Positions 50,543 to 60,382 of a stretch of DNA of 64,000 nt are shown piece by piece. Source of the stretch: Ruania rhizosphaerae (lineage in GTDB: Bacteria; Actinomycetota; Actinomycetes; Actinomycetales; Beutenbergiaceae); the NCBI RefSeq assembly GCF_009805705.1, contig NZ_VSMB01000004.1:62001-126000 (forward strand), in the 5' to 3' direction. The notes below the pieces were generated by a model. It was not told the origin of the DNA, searched no databases, and saw only the letters and a program-made list of their open reading frames with translations. Within the stretch, counting starts at the first letter, position 1; every line of letters starts with the position of its first letter. The position numbers and the translations under genes were made by a program.

Positions 50543-53500
50543 GTGCTGCACATCCACCGCTCCGAGCGCACCGACGCCCTGGTCGCGCCGCTCGCGGAGG
50601 TGCTCGCCGAGGCACCGGAGGATCCGTTCACCCCGGACGTGGTGGCTGTGCCCACGCGCGGGATCGAGCGGTGGCTCGCCCAGCGCCTCTCGCACTATCT
50701 GGGGGTCCCCGACGGCGCAGGTTCCGCGGGTGTGTGCGCGAACGTCGACTTCCGCTCCCCCGGGCGGCTGGTGCAGGCGGTGCTGTCCGCGAGCACCGGG
50801 GTGGACCCGGATGAGGATCCGTGGCGCTCGGCCCGGCTGGTGTGGCCGGTCCTGGAAACCGTCGACGCGTGCCTGGACGAGGACTGGGCCGCGCCGTTGT
50901 CTCGGTTTGTGGGCGGAGCAGATGACGGGCCGGTCGACGCCATCCGCCGGTCCCGCCGGGTGGCGCTGGCCCAGCGCATCGCCGGCCTGTTCTCTGCCTA
51001 TGCTCACCAACGTCCGGATCTGATCACGGCGTGGCGCGAGGGTAGCGACACCGACGGCCACGGCATCGCAGTCCCGGACGATCTGCACTGGCAACCGCAA
51101 CTCTGGCGGCGGGTGCGCGAGCACATCGGCTCCCCCAGTCCGGCGGAGACACTGACGGCGGCGCTGACCGCCATCGAAGCGGATCCGGAGTCGGTCGACC
51201 TGCCGGGCAGGCTCTCGGTGTTCGGGCCCACCCGGCTGCCGGAGGATCAGCTGCGTGTGCTGCGCGGTCTGGCCACTCACCGCGAGGTGCACCTGTGGCT
51301 GCCGCACCCCTCCCCGGTGGTGTGGGACGCCGTCGCGACCACGCCCCCGCCCGGGATCCGCCGGGCGGATCAGGAGCCGGTGGCCCGTCACCCGTTGCTG
51401 GTCTCGATGGGAACCGATGGATCCGAGCTGCAGCAGCGGGTGCAGCGGGGGGCGGTCGCCCATCATCACCCGGCCCCGGAACCGCCCGCCACCCTGCTCG
51501 GCCGCCTGCAGCGGTCGTTGCGGGAGGACGAACCAGAACTGGGCCACGAACTGCTGGCCGCAGGCGACCGCAGCGTGCAGGTCCACGCCTGCCACGGCCG
51601 GGCCCGGCAGGTGGAGGTACTGCGGGAGGTTCTCACCGGGTTGTTCGCCGCCGATCCGAGCCTGGAACCCCGGGACGTGGTGGTGATGTGCCCGGATGTG
51701 GACGCCTTCGCCCCGCTGATCACGGCGACATTCGGCGCCGCTCCCGGGGAGACAACCCCCGACGCCGGGCAGACGCACCCGGGGCAGCAGCTGCGGGTGA
51801 GCCTGGCCGACCGGGGCGCCCGGAACACGAACCCGGTGCTGGCAGTGCTGGACACGGTTCTCCACCTGGCCGACAGCCGGGTGAGCGCGCCGGAGGTGCT
51901 GGACCTGGCGGCGACGACGCCCGTGCGGCGCCGGTTCCGTCTCAGTGAGGACGATCTGGACCGCTGGCGCACCTGGGCGGTCGAGGTGGGTGTGCGCTGG
52001 GGTGAGAACGGTGCCCGCCGCACCCGCTACGGCATCGACGCCTCGGTTCGGCAGGGCACCTGGGAGGCGGCACTGGACCGGGTGCTGCTCGGCGTGGCGA
52101 TGGCCGAGGAGGACTCCCGGTACGTGGGAGCCGCGCTCCCCGTGGACGACGTCGGTTCCACCGATGTGGAGGTGGCAGGCCGGTTCGCCGAGTTCGTGGA
52201 CCGCCTGACGGGCCTGCTGGCACGGCTGGACGGCGCCCACTCGTTGCGGCACTGGCTGGACACTCTCGATGACGCAGTGACACTGCTGACCGATGCGGAG
52301 GAGCCGTGGCAAACGATCCATGCGCGCCGGGTGCTGGCCGACGTGCGCGCGGCGGGCTCCGGCGGGGCCTCAGCGTCCAGTGAGGGGTCACCGCTGCTGC
52401 TGGCCGATGTGCGCGCGCTGCTCGCAGACCGGCTGGCCGGTCGCCCCACCCGCTCGGGTTTCCGCACCGGAGCGCTGACGGTGTGCTCGCTGGAGCCGAT
52501 GCGCGCCGTCCCCCACCGGGTGGTGTGCCTGCTGGGCATGGACGACGGTGCCTTCCCCCGCTCCCCCACCCCGAACGGTGACGACATGCTCGCCCGCGAT
52601 CCCTGCCTGGGTGAGCGGGACCTGCGCAGCGAGGACCGGCAGATCTTCCTGGACGCCATCACCGCCGCCGGCGAGCACCTGGTGATCGTGCACACCGGGG
52701 CGGACGAGCGCACCGGTGCCCCGCGGCCGCCGGCAGTTCCGGTGGCCGAGCTGGTGGACGCACTCGACCGGGTGGCTACCGCACCTGGCGGCGGGCCGGT
52801 TCGCGACCACGTGGTGACCCGCCACCCGCTGCAGACGGTGGACGAGCGTTCCTTCACTGCGGGCGCCCTGGGCGCCCCGGGTCCGTTCAGCTTCGATGCG
52901 GCCGCCTTCCGCGGTGCGGTGGCCGGGCGGGGGGAACGAGTCACCCCGGGGGTGCTGGTCACCGAACCGCTGCCGGCTCTCGACGGCGGAGCGTCCGCAC
53001 CGCAGGGCCCCCACCTGCACGGTGGTTCCGCCGGTACGGGGGCTCGTCCCGGGGAGAGGGCTGCTCCACCCGTGCTGGATCTGGACGAACTGGTGGAACT
53101 GCTCGAGCACCCGGCACGCTGGTTCGTCCAGCGGCGACTGGGCGCACGTCTCGTGCGCGACGAGGACGAGGTGGACGACCGGCTGCCACTGACGGCCGGT
53201 GGTCTGGACTCCTGGGCGGCCGGCGATCGCATCCTGGCCGCGGTACGCCAGGGAACCGAGCCGCGGCAAGCGTTCCAGGCAGAGTGGCGCCGCGGGCAGA
53301 TGCCGCCGCGGCAGTTGGGGAACGCCGCCCTGCTGGAAGTGATGGAGCGGATCCGCCCGATCCACGCGATGGCCACCGAGGCCGCCCGCGTGGGCACTGC
53401 GACCGGGGTGGACGTGCTGGCCGAGACCGGTTCTGGATCGGCCGCTGTGCTGGTGGCGGGCACTGTTCCCGGCGTGCACGGGGAACGGGTCGTACGCGCG

Positions 53501-54022
53501 GAGTACTCCCGGCTCGGGGCCAAGCACCGCCTGCGGGCCTGGGTGCAGCTGCTGGCCCTGGCGGTCAGCGAGCCCGACCGGGCCTGGCACACCGTGACCA
53601 TCGGCCGCGGGGAGAGCAACCGGTACGGCGAAGACGTGCCAACGGCGGCAGCGAGCCAGCTGCGTCCGCCCGGGGACGCGGGCGCAGTACTCGCCGATCT
53701 GGTGGCCCTGCACACCGAGGCCACCCGTATGCCGGTGCCGATCCCACCGAAGATCGCCGAACGCTACGCCACCGCCCGTTCCAAGGGCGCCAGCCCTGAC
53801 TCCGCGTTGGCGCAGGTGCGCCGCGGGTGGCGGTACGACTACCAGGCGGACGACCCGTTCCACGTGCTGTGCTTCGGGGAGGCGGCGAGTCTGGAGCAGG
53901 TGGCGGGCGCACCGTCGGAGCAGGATCTCGCCCACTACCCGGAGGAGACGACGCGCCTGGGGGCGCTGGCCCGGCGTGTATGGGACCCGCTGCTGGCCTG
54001 TGAGGAGCGGATTACGTCATGA
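50543..54022 (+). CDS. recC: Exodeoxyribonuclease V gamma subunit RecC
   Basis: A 1159-residue subunit of the RecBCD helicase-nuclease, which repairs double-strand breaks. It has the inactive-helicase RecC fold, with VLHIHRSERTDALVAPL at the start, DVVVMCPDVDAFAPLI, VCLLGMDDGAFPR and a C-terminal nuclease-like domain. GTG 50543 is preferred to ATG 50534 because RecC proteins begin with this LHIHRSER motif, and TAGCAT at 50530-50535 lies 7 nt upstream, a leaderless start. The TGA overlaps the recB ATG (ATGA). Confidence 0.95.
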   Translation: MLHIHRSERTDALVAPLAEVLAEAPEDPFTPDVVAVPTRGIERWLAQRLSHYLGVPDGAGSAGVCANVDFRSPGRLVQAVLSASTGVDPDEDPWRSARLVWPVLETVDACLDEDWAAPLSRFVGGADDGPVDAIRRSRRVALAQRIAGLFSAYAHQRPDLITAWREGSDTDGHGIAVPDDLHWQPQLWRRVREHIGSPSPAETLTAALTAIEADPESVDLPGRLSVFGPTRLPEDQLRVLRGLATHREVHLWLPHPSPVVWDAVATTPPPGIRRADQEPVARHPLLVSMGTDGSELQQRVQRGAVAHHHPAPEPPATLLGRLQRSLREDEPELGHELLAAGDRSVQVHACHGRARQVEVLREVLTGLFAADPSLEPRDVVVMCPDVDAFAPLITATFGAAPGETTPDAGQTHPGQQLRVSLADRGARNTNPVLAVLDTVLHLADSRVSAPEVLDLAATTPVRRRFRLSEDDLDRWRTWAVEVGVRWGENGARRTRYGIDASVRQGTWEAALDRVLLGVAMAEEDSRYVGAALPVDDVGSTDVEVAGRFAEFVDRLTGLLARLDGAHSLRHWLDTLDDAVTLLTDAEEPWQTIHARRVLADVRAAGSGGASASSEGSPLLLADVRALLADRLAGRPTRSGFRTGALTVCSLEPMRAVPHRVVCLLGMDDGAFPRSPTPNGDDMLARDPCLGERDLRSEDRQIFLDAITAAGEHLVIVHTGADERTGAPRPPAVPVAELVDALDRVATAPGGGPVRDHVVTRHPLQTVDERSFTAGALGAPGPFSFDAAAFRGAVAGRGERVTPGVLVTEPLPALDGGASAPQGPHLHGGSAGTGARPGERAAPPVLDLDELVELLEHPARWFVQRRLGARLVRDEDEVDDRLPLTAGGLDSWAAGDRILAAVRQGTEPRQAFQAEWRRGQMPPRQLGNAALLEVMERIRPIHAMATEAARVGTATGVDVLAETGSGSAAVLVAGTVPGVHGERVVRAEYSRLGAKHRLRAWVQLLALAVSEPDRAWHTVTIGRGESNRYGEDVPTAAASQLRPPGDAGAVLADLVALHTEATRMPVPIPPKIAERYATARSKGASPDSALAQVRRGWRYDYQADDPFHVLCFGEAASLEQVAGAPSEQDLAHYPEETTRLGALARRVWDPLLACEERITS

Positions 54023-57000
54023 CCGACCGGATGCACACCTCAAGCCAGGCCGAGACAACCGATCCGGCCGACACCGCCGGGCCCGACCACGCGCCGGACC
54101 ACGTGCCCGCCCATGGTGTCGCCTGTGCCGCCCAGGACCGTGACACCTCGCGGGCACCGATCGACGCGGCCACTTTCGACGTGTCCGGCCCGCTGCCGGA
54201 GGGCACCACCGTGCTGGAGGCCAGCGCCGGCACCGGGAAGACGTTCACGATCGCAGCGCTGGCGGCGCGCTACGTGGCCGAAGGCGTGGCCGAGCTGCGC
54301 GACCTGATGCTGGTGACCTTCGGACGGCAGGCCACCTCCGAGCTGCGGGACCGGGTGCGCGAACGGCTGGTCGGTACCGAACGGGCGTTGCGGGCCGCGG
54401 ACCCGGCCGGCAGCCACGACCCGCTGGTGGCGATGCTGGCGGATGTGGATCCCAGCGAGCTGGACCGCCGTCGTGCCCGGTTGGCGAGGGCACTCTCCCA
54501 GCTGGATGCGGCCACGATCACCACCACCCACGGGTTCTGCCACCAGATGCTCACGGCGCTGGGGATCGCCGCCGACGTGGACCCGGCGGCGACGTTCGTC
54601 GCGGACGTGGCGGACCTCGTGCAGGAGGTCACCGACGACCTGTACGTCCGCGAATTCTCCGACGAGAAGCAGCCCCAGCTGACCCCGGACGAGCTCTACG
54701 CGCTGGGGAAGGCCGCCGTCAGTGATCATGGCGCGGAGCTGGAGCCGAAGTCCGACGACACCACCGAACTGGGCGCATTGCGGTACCGGCTCGCCGTAGC
54801 GGTGCGCGAGGAGACCGAGCGGCGCAAGCGCGTGGGTCACCTGCTGGACTACGACGACCTGCTGGTGCTGCTGCGGGATGCGCTCCGGGATCCGGTCCAT
54901 GGCCCGGCGGCAGCGCAGCGGGTGCGTGAGCGCTACCGGGTGGTGATGGTGGACGAGTTCCAGGACACCGACCCGGTGCAGTGGGAAATCCTGCGGACCG
55001 CCTTCCACGGTCATCGCACGCTGGTGCTGATCGGGGACCCGAAGCAGGCGATCTATGCTTTCCGCGGGGCGGACGTGGTGGCCTACCTGGACGCCAAACG
55101 CGACGCAGCGGTGACCGCGACGCTGGGCACGAACTGGCGCAGCGACGCTCCGCTGCTGCAGGCGCTGCAGACGATGATCGGCGGCGCGGCGCTCGGGGAC
55201 GACCGGATCACCGTGGGACCGGTGGCCCCGGCCCACAGCGAGGAGCGCTTCGACGGCGGACCTGCACTGCGGATCCGGCAGGTCACCCGTGAGGCGATGG
55301 GTGTGCGACCCGGCAAGGACGCCTATGTGGGCGAGGCGCGATCGTTCGTCGCGGCCGACACGGCGGCGGACATCGTGGCCCGGCTCGGGCAGGCGCGAAT
55401 CCGGGACGACGTGAACGATGCCTGGCGGGCATTGCAGCCGGGAGACGTGGCCGTGCTGACCCGCACGAACGCGCAGGCGGAGCAGGTGCGGGCCGAGCTC
55501 AACGCCCGCGGTGTGCCCGCCGTGGTCTCGGGGCTGTCCAGCGTCTTCGCCACGCCGGCCGCCCGGGAGTGGCTCACGCTGCTGGATGCGCTCGAGCAGC
55601 CGGGCTCACGGCAGCGTGCGTCGGCGCTGGCGCTCACTCCGTTCGCGGGCTGGGATGCCAGGAAGCTGGCGACGGCGGAGGACCCCGACCGTGACCGGCT
55701 CGCCGAGAGGGTACGCACCTGGGCGCGCCTGCTCGCCTCCCGCGGGGTGGCGGCACTGCACGAGGCCGTCACCCGCAGTGGGGTGGCCGAGCGGCTCATG
55801 GCGACCACGACCGGGGAGCGGCGCCTGACCGACCTGCGACACGTGGGCGAAGTGCTGCACACGGTCGCGGTGACCGAGGGGCTGGGTGCGGCGGCGTTGA
55901 CGGGGTGGCTGCGCCGTCGGATCCGGGAGGCCACGCGCGACTTCGAGGAGGAACGCAGCCGGCGACTGGAGACCGATGCGGCGGCCGTGCAGGTGGTGAC
56001 CGTGCACGCGAGCAAGGGCCTCGAGTTCGGTGTGGTGTACGTGCCGTTCGCGTGGGACCGGTACGAGTCGGCCACACCCTCGGTGCTGGGCTTTCATGCC
56101 GACGACGGCCGTCGGATCCTGCACGTGGGCGGGCAGGGCTCGCAGTTGTACCGGGAGGCGCGCGAGCGGTACCAGCGCGAGGACAGGGGTGAGGATCTGC
56201 GACTGCTGTACGTCGCCCTGACCCGTGCCCGGCACCAGGTGGTGGCGCACTGGGCGCCCACCCGTGGCAACTCGGCGAAGGGGCCGCTCACACGAGTGCT
56301 GCTCGGGGCGCGGGAGCTCGGTGGTGCCCCCGCGGTGGCGGCCGACACCTCAGCGATGCGGGACGACGCGGCCCGGGAGGCTTTCGAGGCGCTCGCTGCC
56401 CGGTCCCCGGCGATCGCGGCGGAGGTGGCACCGGCGGATGCGAGCCGGGAGCGGTGGGTGCCGCCGGCCCGGGACACCCCGGAGCTCGCGGTCGCGCACC
56501 TGGACCGGCTACCGGATGTCAGCTGGCGGCGTGCGTCGTACACGGCCCTGACGGCGGCGGCGCACCACGCAGGCCCGGCGGCGGACCGCAGTGAGACAGC
56601 CCGGCCGGCGGGTGTGGTGAGCGAACCGGAGGGCGCGGGAGTGCTGGACGAACCTGCGAGTGGGGCGAGCGTGGAGGACGGATTCGTGGTTGACGCCGCG
56701 CCCGTGGCCGGCGATGCTCCCGGGCTCGACCTGCCCTCGCCGATGGCGGACCAGCCCGCGGGGGCCGCCTTCGGCACCTTGGTGCACGAGGTGCTCGAGT
56801 ACGCCGACACCGCGGCCACGGACCTGGACGCCGAGCTCCTGGCGCGGTGCCGGACGGCCTCGTCCGCTCGGGTGGACGGGCTGGACGTGGAGTCGCTCGC
56901 CGATGCACTCGGGACGGTGATGCGGACCCCGCTGGGCCCCGTGGCAGGCGGGCGGACGTTGGCGCAGATCGATCCGGCGGACCGGCTCTCCGAGCTGGAG

Positions 57001-57762
57001 TTCGAACTACCCCTGGCTGGTGGTGATGTGCCAGGCGGGCGCGCGGTCGGCGGTAAGGATGGCGGTCAGGTCAGTGCGGCGGCTGCGTCCGCTCCGGCGG
57101 CTACGACGGCTCCGGCGGCACCTCTGCGTGCGGCGACGCTGCTGGACATCGCCGATGTGCTGGAGAGCCACCTCGAGACTGGCGACCCCTACGCGCCCTA
57201 CCCGCAGATGCTCCGGGCACTGGCCACTGACCCGCAAGGACCGGCGGAGCTGCGCGGATATCTGACCGGATCGATCGATGCGGTGCTGCGGGTGCGTGAG
57301 GCACCCTCCGACGGCAGCGAGCCGTCAGAGGGTAGCCCGACACGGCGAGAGAGCACGCAGTTCCTGGTGTGCGACTACAAGACGAACCGGCTGGGCACTC
57401 CAGGCGCGGACCTCACGGTGCACGACTACCGACCCGAGGCGGTCGTGGAGGCGATGCTGCACGCGCACTATCCGCTGCAGCTGCTGCTGTATCTGGTGGG
57501 CCTACACCGGTACCTGCGGTGGCGGTTGCGCGGCTACGACCCCGACGTGCATCTGGGCGGGGGCTTGTACCTCTTCGTCCGTGGCATGGCGGGCCCGGAC
57601 ACCCCGGTGGGGCCGGACGGTTCGCCGTTCGGGGTGCTGGCGTGGCGGCCACCGGCCGGGCTGGTACCGGCATTGTCGGAGGTGCTCGATGGGGTGGGCA
57701 CTCAGGACACTCCACGCGCTCAGGACCCACAGCGCACTCAGGGAACACGGGGGACGGTATGA
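54019..57762 (+). CDS. recB: Exodeoxyribonuclease V beta subunit RecB
   Basis: A 1247-residue SF1A helicase plus nuclease. Walker A is EASAGTGKTF at about residues 67-76; helicase motifs are MLVTFGRQATSELRDRVRERL, VVMVDEFQDTDPVQW, LIGDPKQAIYAFRGADV, TVHASKGLEFGVVYVP and LLYVALTRARHQ. The nuclease active site includes FGTLVHEVLE and D1119-Y-K in FLVCDYKTNRLG. The segment near residues 1015-1040 is an Ala/Thr-rich linker. It overlaps recC and recD by ATGA. Confidence 0.96.
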   Translation: MTDRMHTSSQAETTDPADTAGPDHAPDHVPAHGVACAAQDRDTSRAPIDAATFDVSGPLPEGTTVLEASAGTGKTFTIAALAARYVAEGVAELRDLMLVTFGRQATSELRDRVRERLVGTERALRAADPAGSHDPLVAMLADVDPSELDRRRARLARALSQLDAATITTTHGFCHQMLTALGIAADVDPAATFVADVADLVQEVTDDLYVREFSDEKQPQLTPDELYALGKAAVSDHGAELEPKSDDTTELGALRYRLAVAVREETERRKRVGHLLDYDDLLVLLRDALRDPVHGPAAAQRVRERYRVVMVDEFQDTDPVQWEILRTAFHGHRTLVLIGDPKQAIYAFRGADVVAYLDAKRDAAVTATLGTNWRSDAPLLQALQTMIGGAALGDDRITVGPVAPAHSEERFDGGPALRIRQVTREAMGVRPGKDAYVGEARSFVAADTAADIVARLGQARIRDDVNDAWRALQPGDVAVLTRTNAQAEQVRAELNARGVPAVVSGLSSVFATPAAREWLTLLDALEQPGSRQRASALALTPFAGWDARKLATAEDPDRDRLAERVRTWARLLASRGVAALHEAVTRSGVAERLMATTTGERRLTDLRHVGEVLHTVAVTEGLGAAALTGWLRRRIREATRDFEEERSRRLETDAAAVQVVTVHASKGLEFGVVYVPFAWDRYESATPSVLGFHADDGRRILHVGGQGSQLYREARERYQREDRGEDLRLLYVALTRARHQVVAHWAPTRGNSAKGPLTRVLLGARELGGAPAVAADTSAMRDDAAREAFEALAARSPAIAAEVAPADASRERWVPPARDTPELAVAHLDRLPDVSWRRASYTALTAAAHHAGPAADRSETARPAGVVSEPEGAGVLDEPASGASVEDGFVVDAAPVAGDAPGLDLPSPMADQPAGAAFGTLVHEVLEYADTAATDLDAELLARCRTASSARVDGLDVESLADALGTVMRTPLGPVAGGRTLAQIDPADRLSELEFELPLAGGDVPGGRAVGGKDGGQVSAAAASAPAATTAPAAPLRAATLLDIADVLESHLETGDPYAPYPQMLRALATDPQGPAELRGYLTGSIDAVLRVREAPSDGSEPSEGSPTRRESTQFLVCDYKTNRLGTPGADLTVHDYRPEAVVEAMLHAHYPLQLLLYLVGLHRYLRWRLRGYDPDVHLGGGLYLFVRGMAGPDTPVGPDGSPFGVLAWRPPAGLVPALSEVLDGVGTQDTPRAQDPQRTQGTRGTV

Positions 57763-59780
57763 GCACGGTGACCACCTCCACCCTGGCGAGCGTCGACGGG
57801 GACGTGCGCACCGCCGTCGGGGCCCCTCCCCTGCTGGCGCGGTTCAACGCCGCCGGGCTGGTGACCGCGACGGATGTGCAGGTGGCGACCCGGTTGGGCA
57901 CACTCACCGGGGAGGGGGACGAGCGGGTACTGCTCGCGGTGGCGCTGACCGTGCGAGCGCTGCGTGGGGGGTCGGTGTGCCTGCACCTGGGCGACGAGGC
58001 GGAGTTGGAGGTACTGCGGCTGCCCGACGACGCCGTGCTGGGCGAGCAAGCAGCGGAGCCACCGCCGTGGCCCGAGCACCCCGGATGGGTGGCGGCGGTG
58101 CAGGCCAGCCCGATGGTCGCCGTCGGGAGTGAGAAGCACAGCGAGCACAGCGAGCACAGCGAGCACAGCGAGCACAGCGAGCACAGCGAGCACCATGGCG
58201 CGGGAGCCTCGCAGCCCGACGTGCGGCCTGCCCGCTGGGTGAACGGGCGGTTGTACCTGGACCGGTACTGGCGGGATGAGTTGACCGTGCGGCGGCTCAT
58301 CGACGCCCGGCTCACGGCGCCGGACCTGCACGTGCCCGGCGATGCCGGCGGAGCACTGGACCGGTTGTTCCCCGAGGCAGGGGACGACCGGCAGCGCCTG
58401 GCGGCCGCGCACGCGCTACGCAGGCGACTGACAGTGCTCACCGGGGGCCCGGGAACGGGAAAAACGACCACGGTCGCGCGCCTGCTGGCGGTACTGCAGG
58501 ACGCTGCGGGGCCGGTGCGAGTGGCGCTGGCCGCCCCTACGGGGAAGGCGGCGGCGCGACTGCAGGAGGCGGCAGCCGAGGTCGTCGGGTTCTTGGAGGA
58601 CTCCGACCGGGACCGGGTGGGGCTGCCGGAGGCGACGACGGTGCACCGGCTGCTCGGGTTCAAGCCGGGGAGCAGCACTCGCTTCGCGCACGACGCCGCG
58701 CATCACCTGCCGCACGACGTGGTGGTGGTGGACGAGACCTCGATGGTGCCGCTGTCGCTGATGGCGCGGTTGCTGGAAGCGTTGCGCCCGGACGCCCGGT
58801 TGGTGCTCGTGGGCGACCCGGATCAGCTGGCGTCGGTGGAGGCCGGTGCGGTGCTCGGCGACCTCGTGGCACGGCCGCCGGTCGCGGAGGCGCCGGTGGG
58901 GCTGGAGTCGGTGGGGCTGGAGTCGGTCGGGGCAACGTCTGAGCGCGGTGAGATGGCGGCCGATCTCGGCAACGGCGTCGTTCGCCTGACCACCGTGCAC
59001 CGGCAGGAGCAGGGCTCGGAGATCCTGCCGTTGGCGGCGGCGATCCGGGCTGGGGACGCGGATCGGGTGCTGGAGCTGCTGCGGGCCGGCAGGCACGGGG
59101 TGGAGCTGGTATCAGCGGACGTCGAGCACCTGGAGGAGCAGGCGATCGCGGACCTGCGCCACGATGCAGTGGCCGCTGGGGAGAAACTGATGGCGCGGGC
59201 CGAGGCCGGGGATGCAGCCGGAGCGTTGAACGCACTGAATGAGCACCGGCTGATGCTGGCCCACCGGCGCGGTCCGGCTGGGGTGGCCCGGTGGGCGGCG
59301 CAGGTGGAGGTCTGGGTGCAGGAGGGGGCACGCGCGGCTGCGGGGACCACGCCGACCGCGCCGAGGATGCCGGTGCTCCTGTCCGGTTCCCCGTGGACGG
59401 TGGGCCGGCCGATCCTGGTGACCAGCAACGACAAGGACGTGGGGCTCTACAACGGCGACACCGGGGTGCTGGTGGCCGACGGGGAGAGCGTGGTGGCTGC
59501 GTTCGGGGACTCGCGCCGCCCGATGCTCGTGCGTCCCTACCGCCTACCCCCGGTGGAGACGGTGCATGCGATGACCGTGCACCGGGCGCAGGGCAGCCAG
59601 TTCCAGCGGGTGTCGCTGATCCTGCCGCCGGCCACGTCGCCCTTGCTCTCGCGCGAGCTGCTGTACACGGCCGTGACGCGGGCGCAGGAGTTCGTGCGGG
59701 TGGTGGGCAGCGAGGAGGCCGTGCGGGTGGCGGTGGAACACCCGGTGCGGCGAGCGAGCGGGCTGCGAGAGCCGCTGTGA
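57759..59780 (+). CDS. recD: Exodeoxyribonuclease V alpha subunit RecD
   Basis: A 673-residue SF1B helicase, the 5'-3' motor of RecBCD. Walker A is LTGGPGTGKTTTVARLL at about residues 227-243; VVVDETSMVPLSLMARLLEAL and LVGDPDQLASVEAGAVLGDL follow; the C-terminus has AMTVHRAQGSQF and ELLYTAVTRA. Between the N-terminal domain and the helicase core lies a (SEH)6 His-rich tandem repeat at about residues 128-145, absent from usual RecD. ATG 57759 overlaps the recB stop. Confidence 0.95.
   Translation: MSTVTTSTLASVDGDVRTAVGAPPLLARFNAAGLVTATDVQVATRLGTLTGEGDERVLLAVALTVRALRGGSVCLHLGDEAELEVLRLPDDAVLGEQAAEPPPWPEHPGWVAAVQASPMVAVGSEKHSEHSEHSEHSEHSEHSEHHGAGASQPDVRPARWVNGRLYLDRYWRDELTVRRLIDARLTAPDLHVPGDAGGALDRLFPEAGDDRQRLAAAHALRRRLTVLTGGPGTGKTTTVARLLAVLQDAAGPVRVALAAPTGKAAARLQEAAAEVVGFLEDSDRDRVGLPEATTVHRLLGFKPGSSTRFAHDAAHHLPHDVVVVDETSMVPLSLMARLLEALRPDARLVLVGDPDQLASVEAGAVLGDLVARPPVAEAPVGLESVGLESVGATSERGEMAADLGNGVVRLTTVHRQEQGSEILPLAAAIRAGDADRVLELLRAGRHGVELVSADVEHLEEQAIADLRHDAVAAGEKLMARAEAGDAAGALNALNEHRLMLAHRRGPAGVARWAAQVEVWVQEGARAAAGTTPTAPRMPVLLSGSPWTVGRPILVTSNDKDVGLYNGDTGVLVADGESVVAAFGDSRRPMLVRPYRLPPVETVHAMTVHRAQGSQFQRVSLILPPATSPLLSRELLYTAVTRAQEFVRVVGSEEAVRVAVEHPVRRASGLREPL
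58140..58193 (+). repeat. 9-bp in-frame tandem repeat in recD
   Basis: Six exact units of AGCGAGCAC encode (Ser-Glu-His)6 within recD, preceded by a variant AGTGAGAAGCAC. Perfect identity between units indicates recent expansion by slippage. Loss or gain of a unit keeps the frame. The region is a loop in RecD, so length changes should be tolerated. Confidence 0.95.
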
Positions 59781-59793
59781 GATGACGTGCCGC

Positions 59794-60249
59794 TCAGGAG
59801 GCCGCCGCTCCCGGCCCTGTCAGCACGTCGACGTCGTCCCCGTGCATCGGCTCACCGCAGTGGTCGCACCGCAGATCCACGCGGGAGATCTGCCCGCAGG
59901 CACGATGGCGGTGGAGCACGGGCGGGCCGGCTTCGCCGGCTAGCCACCGGTCGCCCCAGCCGCCAAGGACCATCAGCACATCAACGAGCTCAAGACCCTT
60001 GACGGTCAGGTGGTATTCGTAGCGAGGGCGCTGGTCGTACGGGCGGCGCTCGAGGACCCCGTGTGCCACCAGGTGATGGAGGCGCTCGGTCAGTACCTTC
60101 CGGGAGATGCCGAGGTCACTTTGGATCTCCTCGAAGCGGTGCATCCCGACCCACACGTCCCGCAGCACCAGCGGCGACCAAGGCTCGCCGATCACGTCGA
60201 GGGTGCGGGCGATCGAGCAGGTCATCGCGGCGAAGTCGGTGCGCTGCAT
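59794..60249 (-). CDS. HxlR-family winged-helix regulator
   Basis: A 151-residue regulator with the HxlR signature CSIARTLDVIGEPWSPLVLRDVW and FEEIQSDLGISRKVLTERLHHLVAHGVLER (about residues 11-68). A C-terminal tail carries CGQISRVDLRCDHCGEPMHGDD with Cys pairs that may bind a metal. The ATG at 60249 lies 6 nt after TATGAT (60261-60256 on the minus strand), so it is leaderless. It is divergent from a flavin-fold gene with two GTTCC-N5-GGAAC sites between. Confidence 0.93.
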   Translation of the reverse strand: MQRTDFAAMTCSIARTLDVIGEPWSPLVLRDVWVGMHRFEEIQSDLGISRKVLTERLHHLVAHGVLERRPYDQRPRYEYHLTVKGLELVDVLMVLGGWGDRWLAGEAGPPVLHRHRACGQISRVDLRCDHCGEPMHGDDVDVLTGPGAAAS

Positions 60250-60269
60250 CGCAGCATCATATCAACAGG

Positions 60270-60321
60270 GTTCCCTGAAGGAACTTTGAACGCTATGCTC
60301 AGTAGAGTTCCCTGACGGAAC
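60270..60321. promoter_or_regulatory. Two GTTCC-N5-GGAAC operators
   Basis: GTTCCCTGAAGGAAC at 60270-60284 and GTTCCCTGACGGAAC at 60307-60321, 37 bp apart, differ only at one central base. The first covers the -35 regions of both divergent genes, and the second covers the start of transcription of the flavin gene (TATGCT -10 box at 60294-60299). Binding by the HxlR protein is inferred. Confidence 0.85.
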
Positions 60322-60382
60322 TTGAGCCGGGTCTTCGACCACGGCCTTCTGTCCTCTTCGACGCACACGAGACGGAGACTCC

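Noticed and set aside
58140-58193. Short regular repeat that could suggest a CRISPR array
   Set aside because: Units are 9 bp, directly adjacent and in frame in recD, with no spacers. No array elsewhere in the window.
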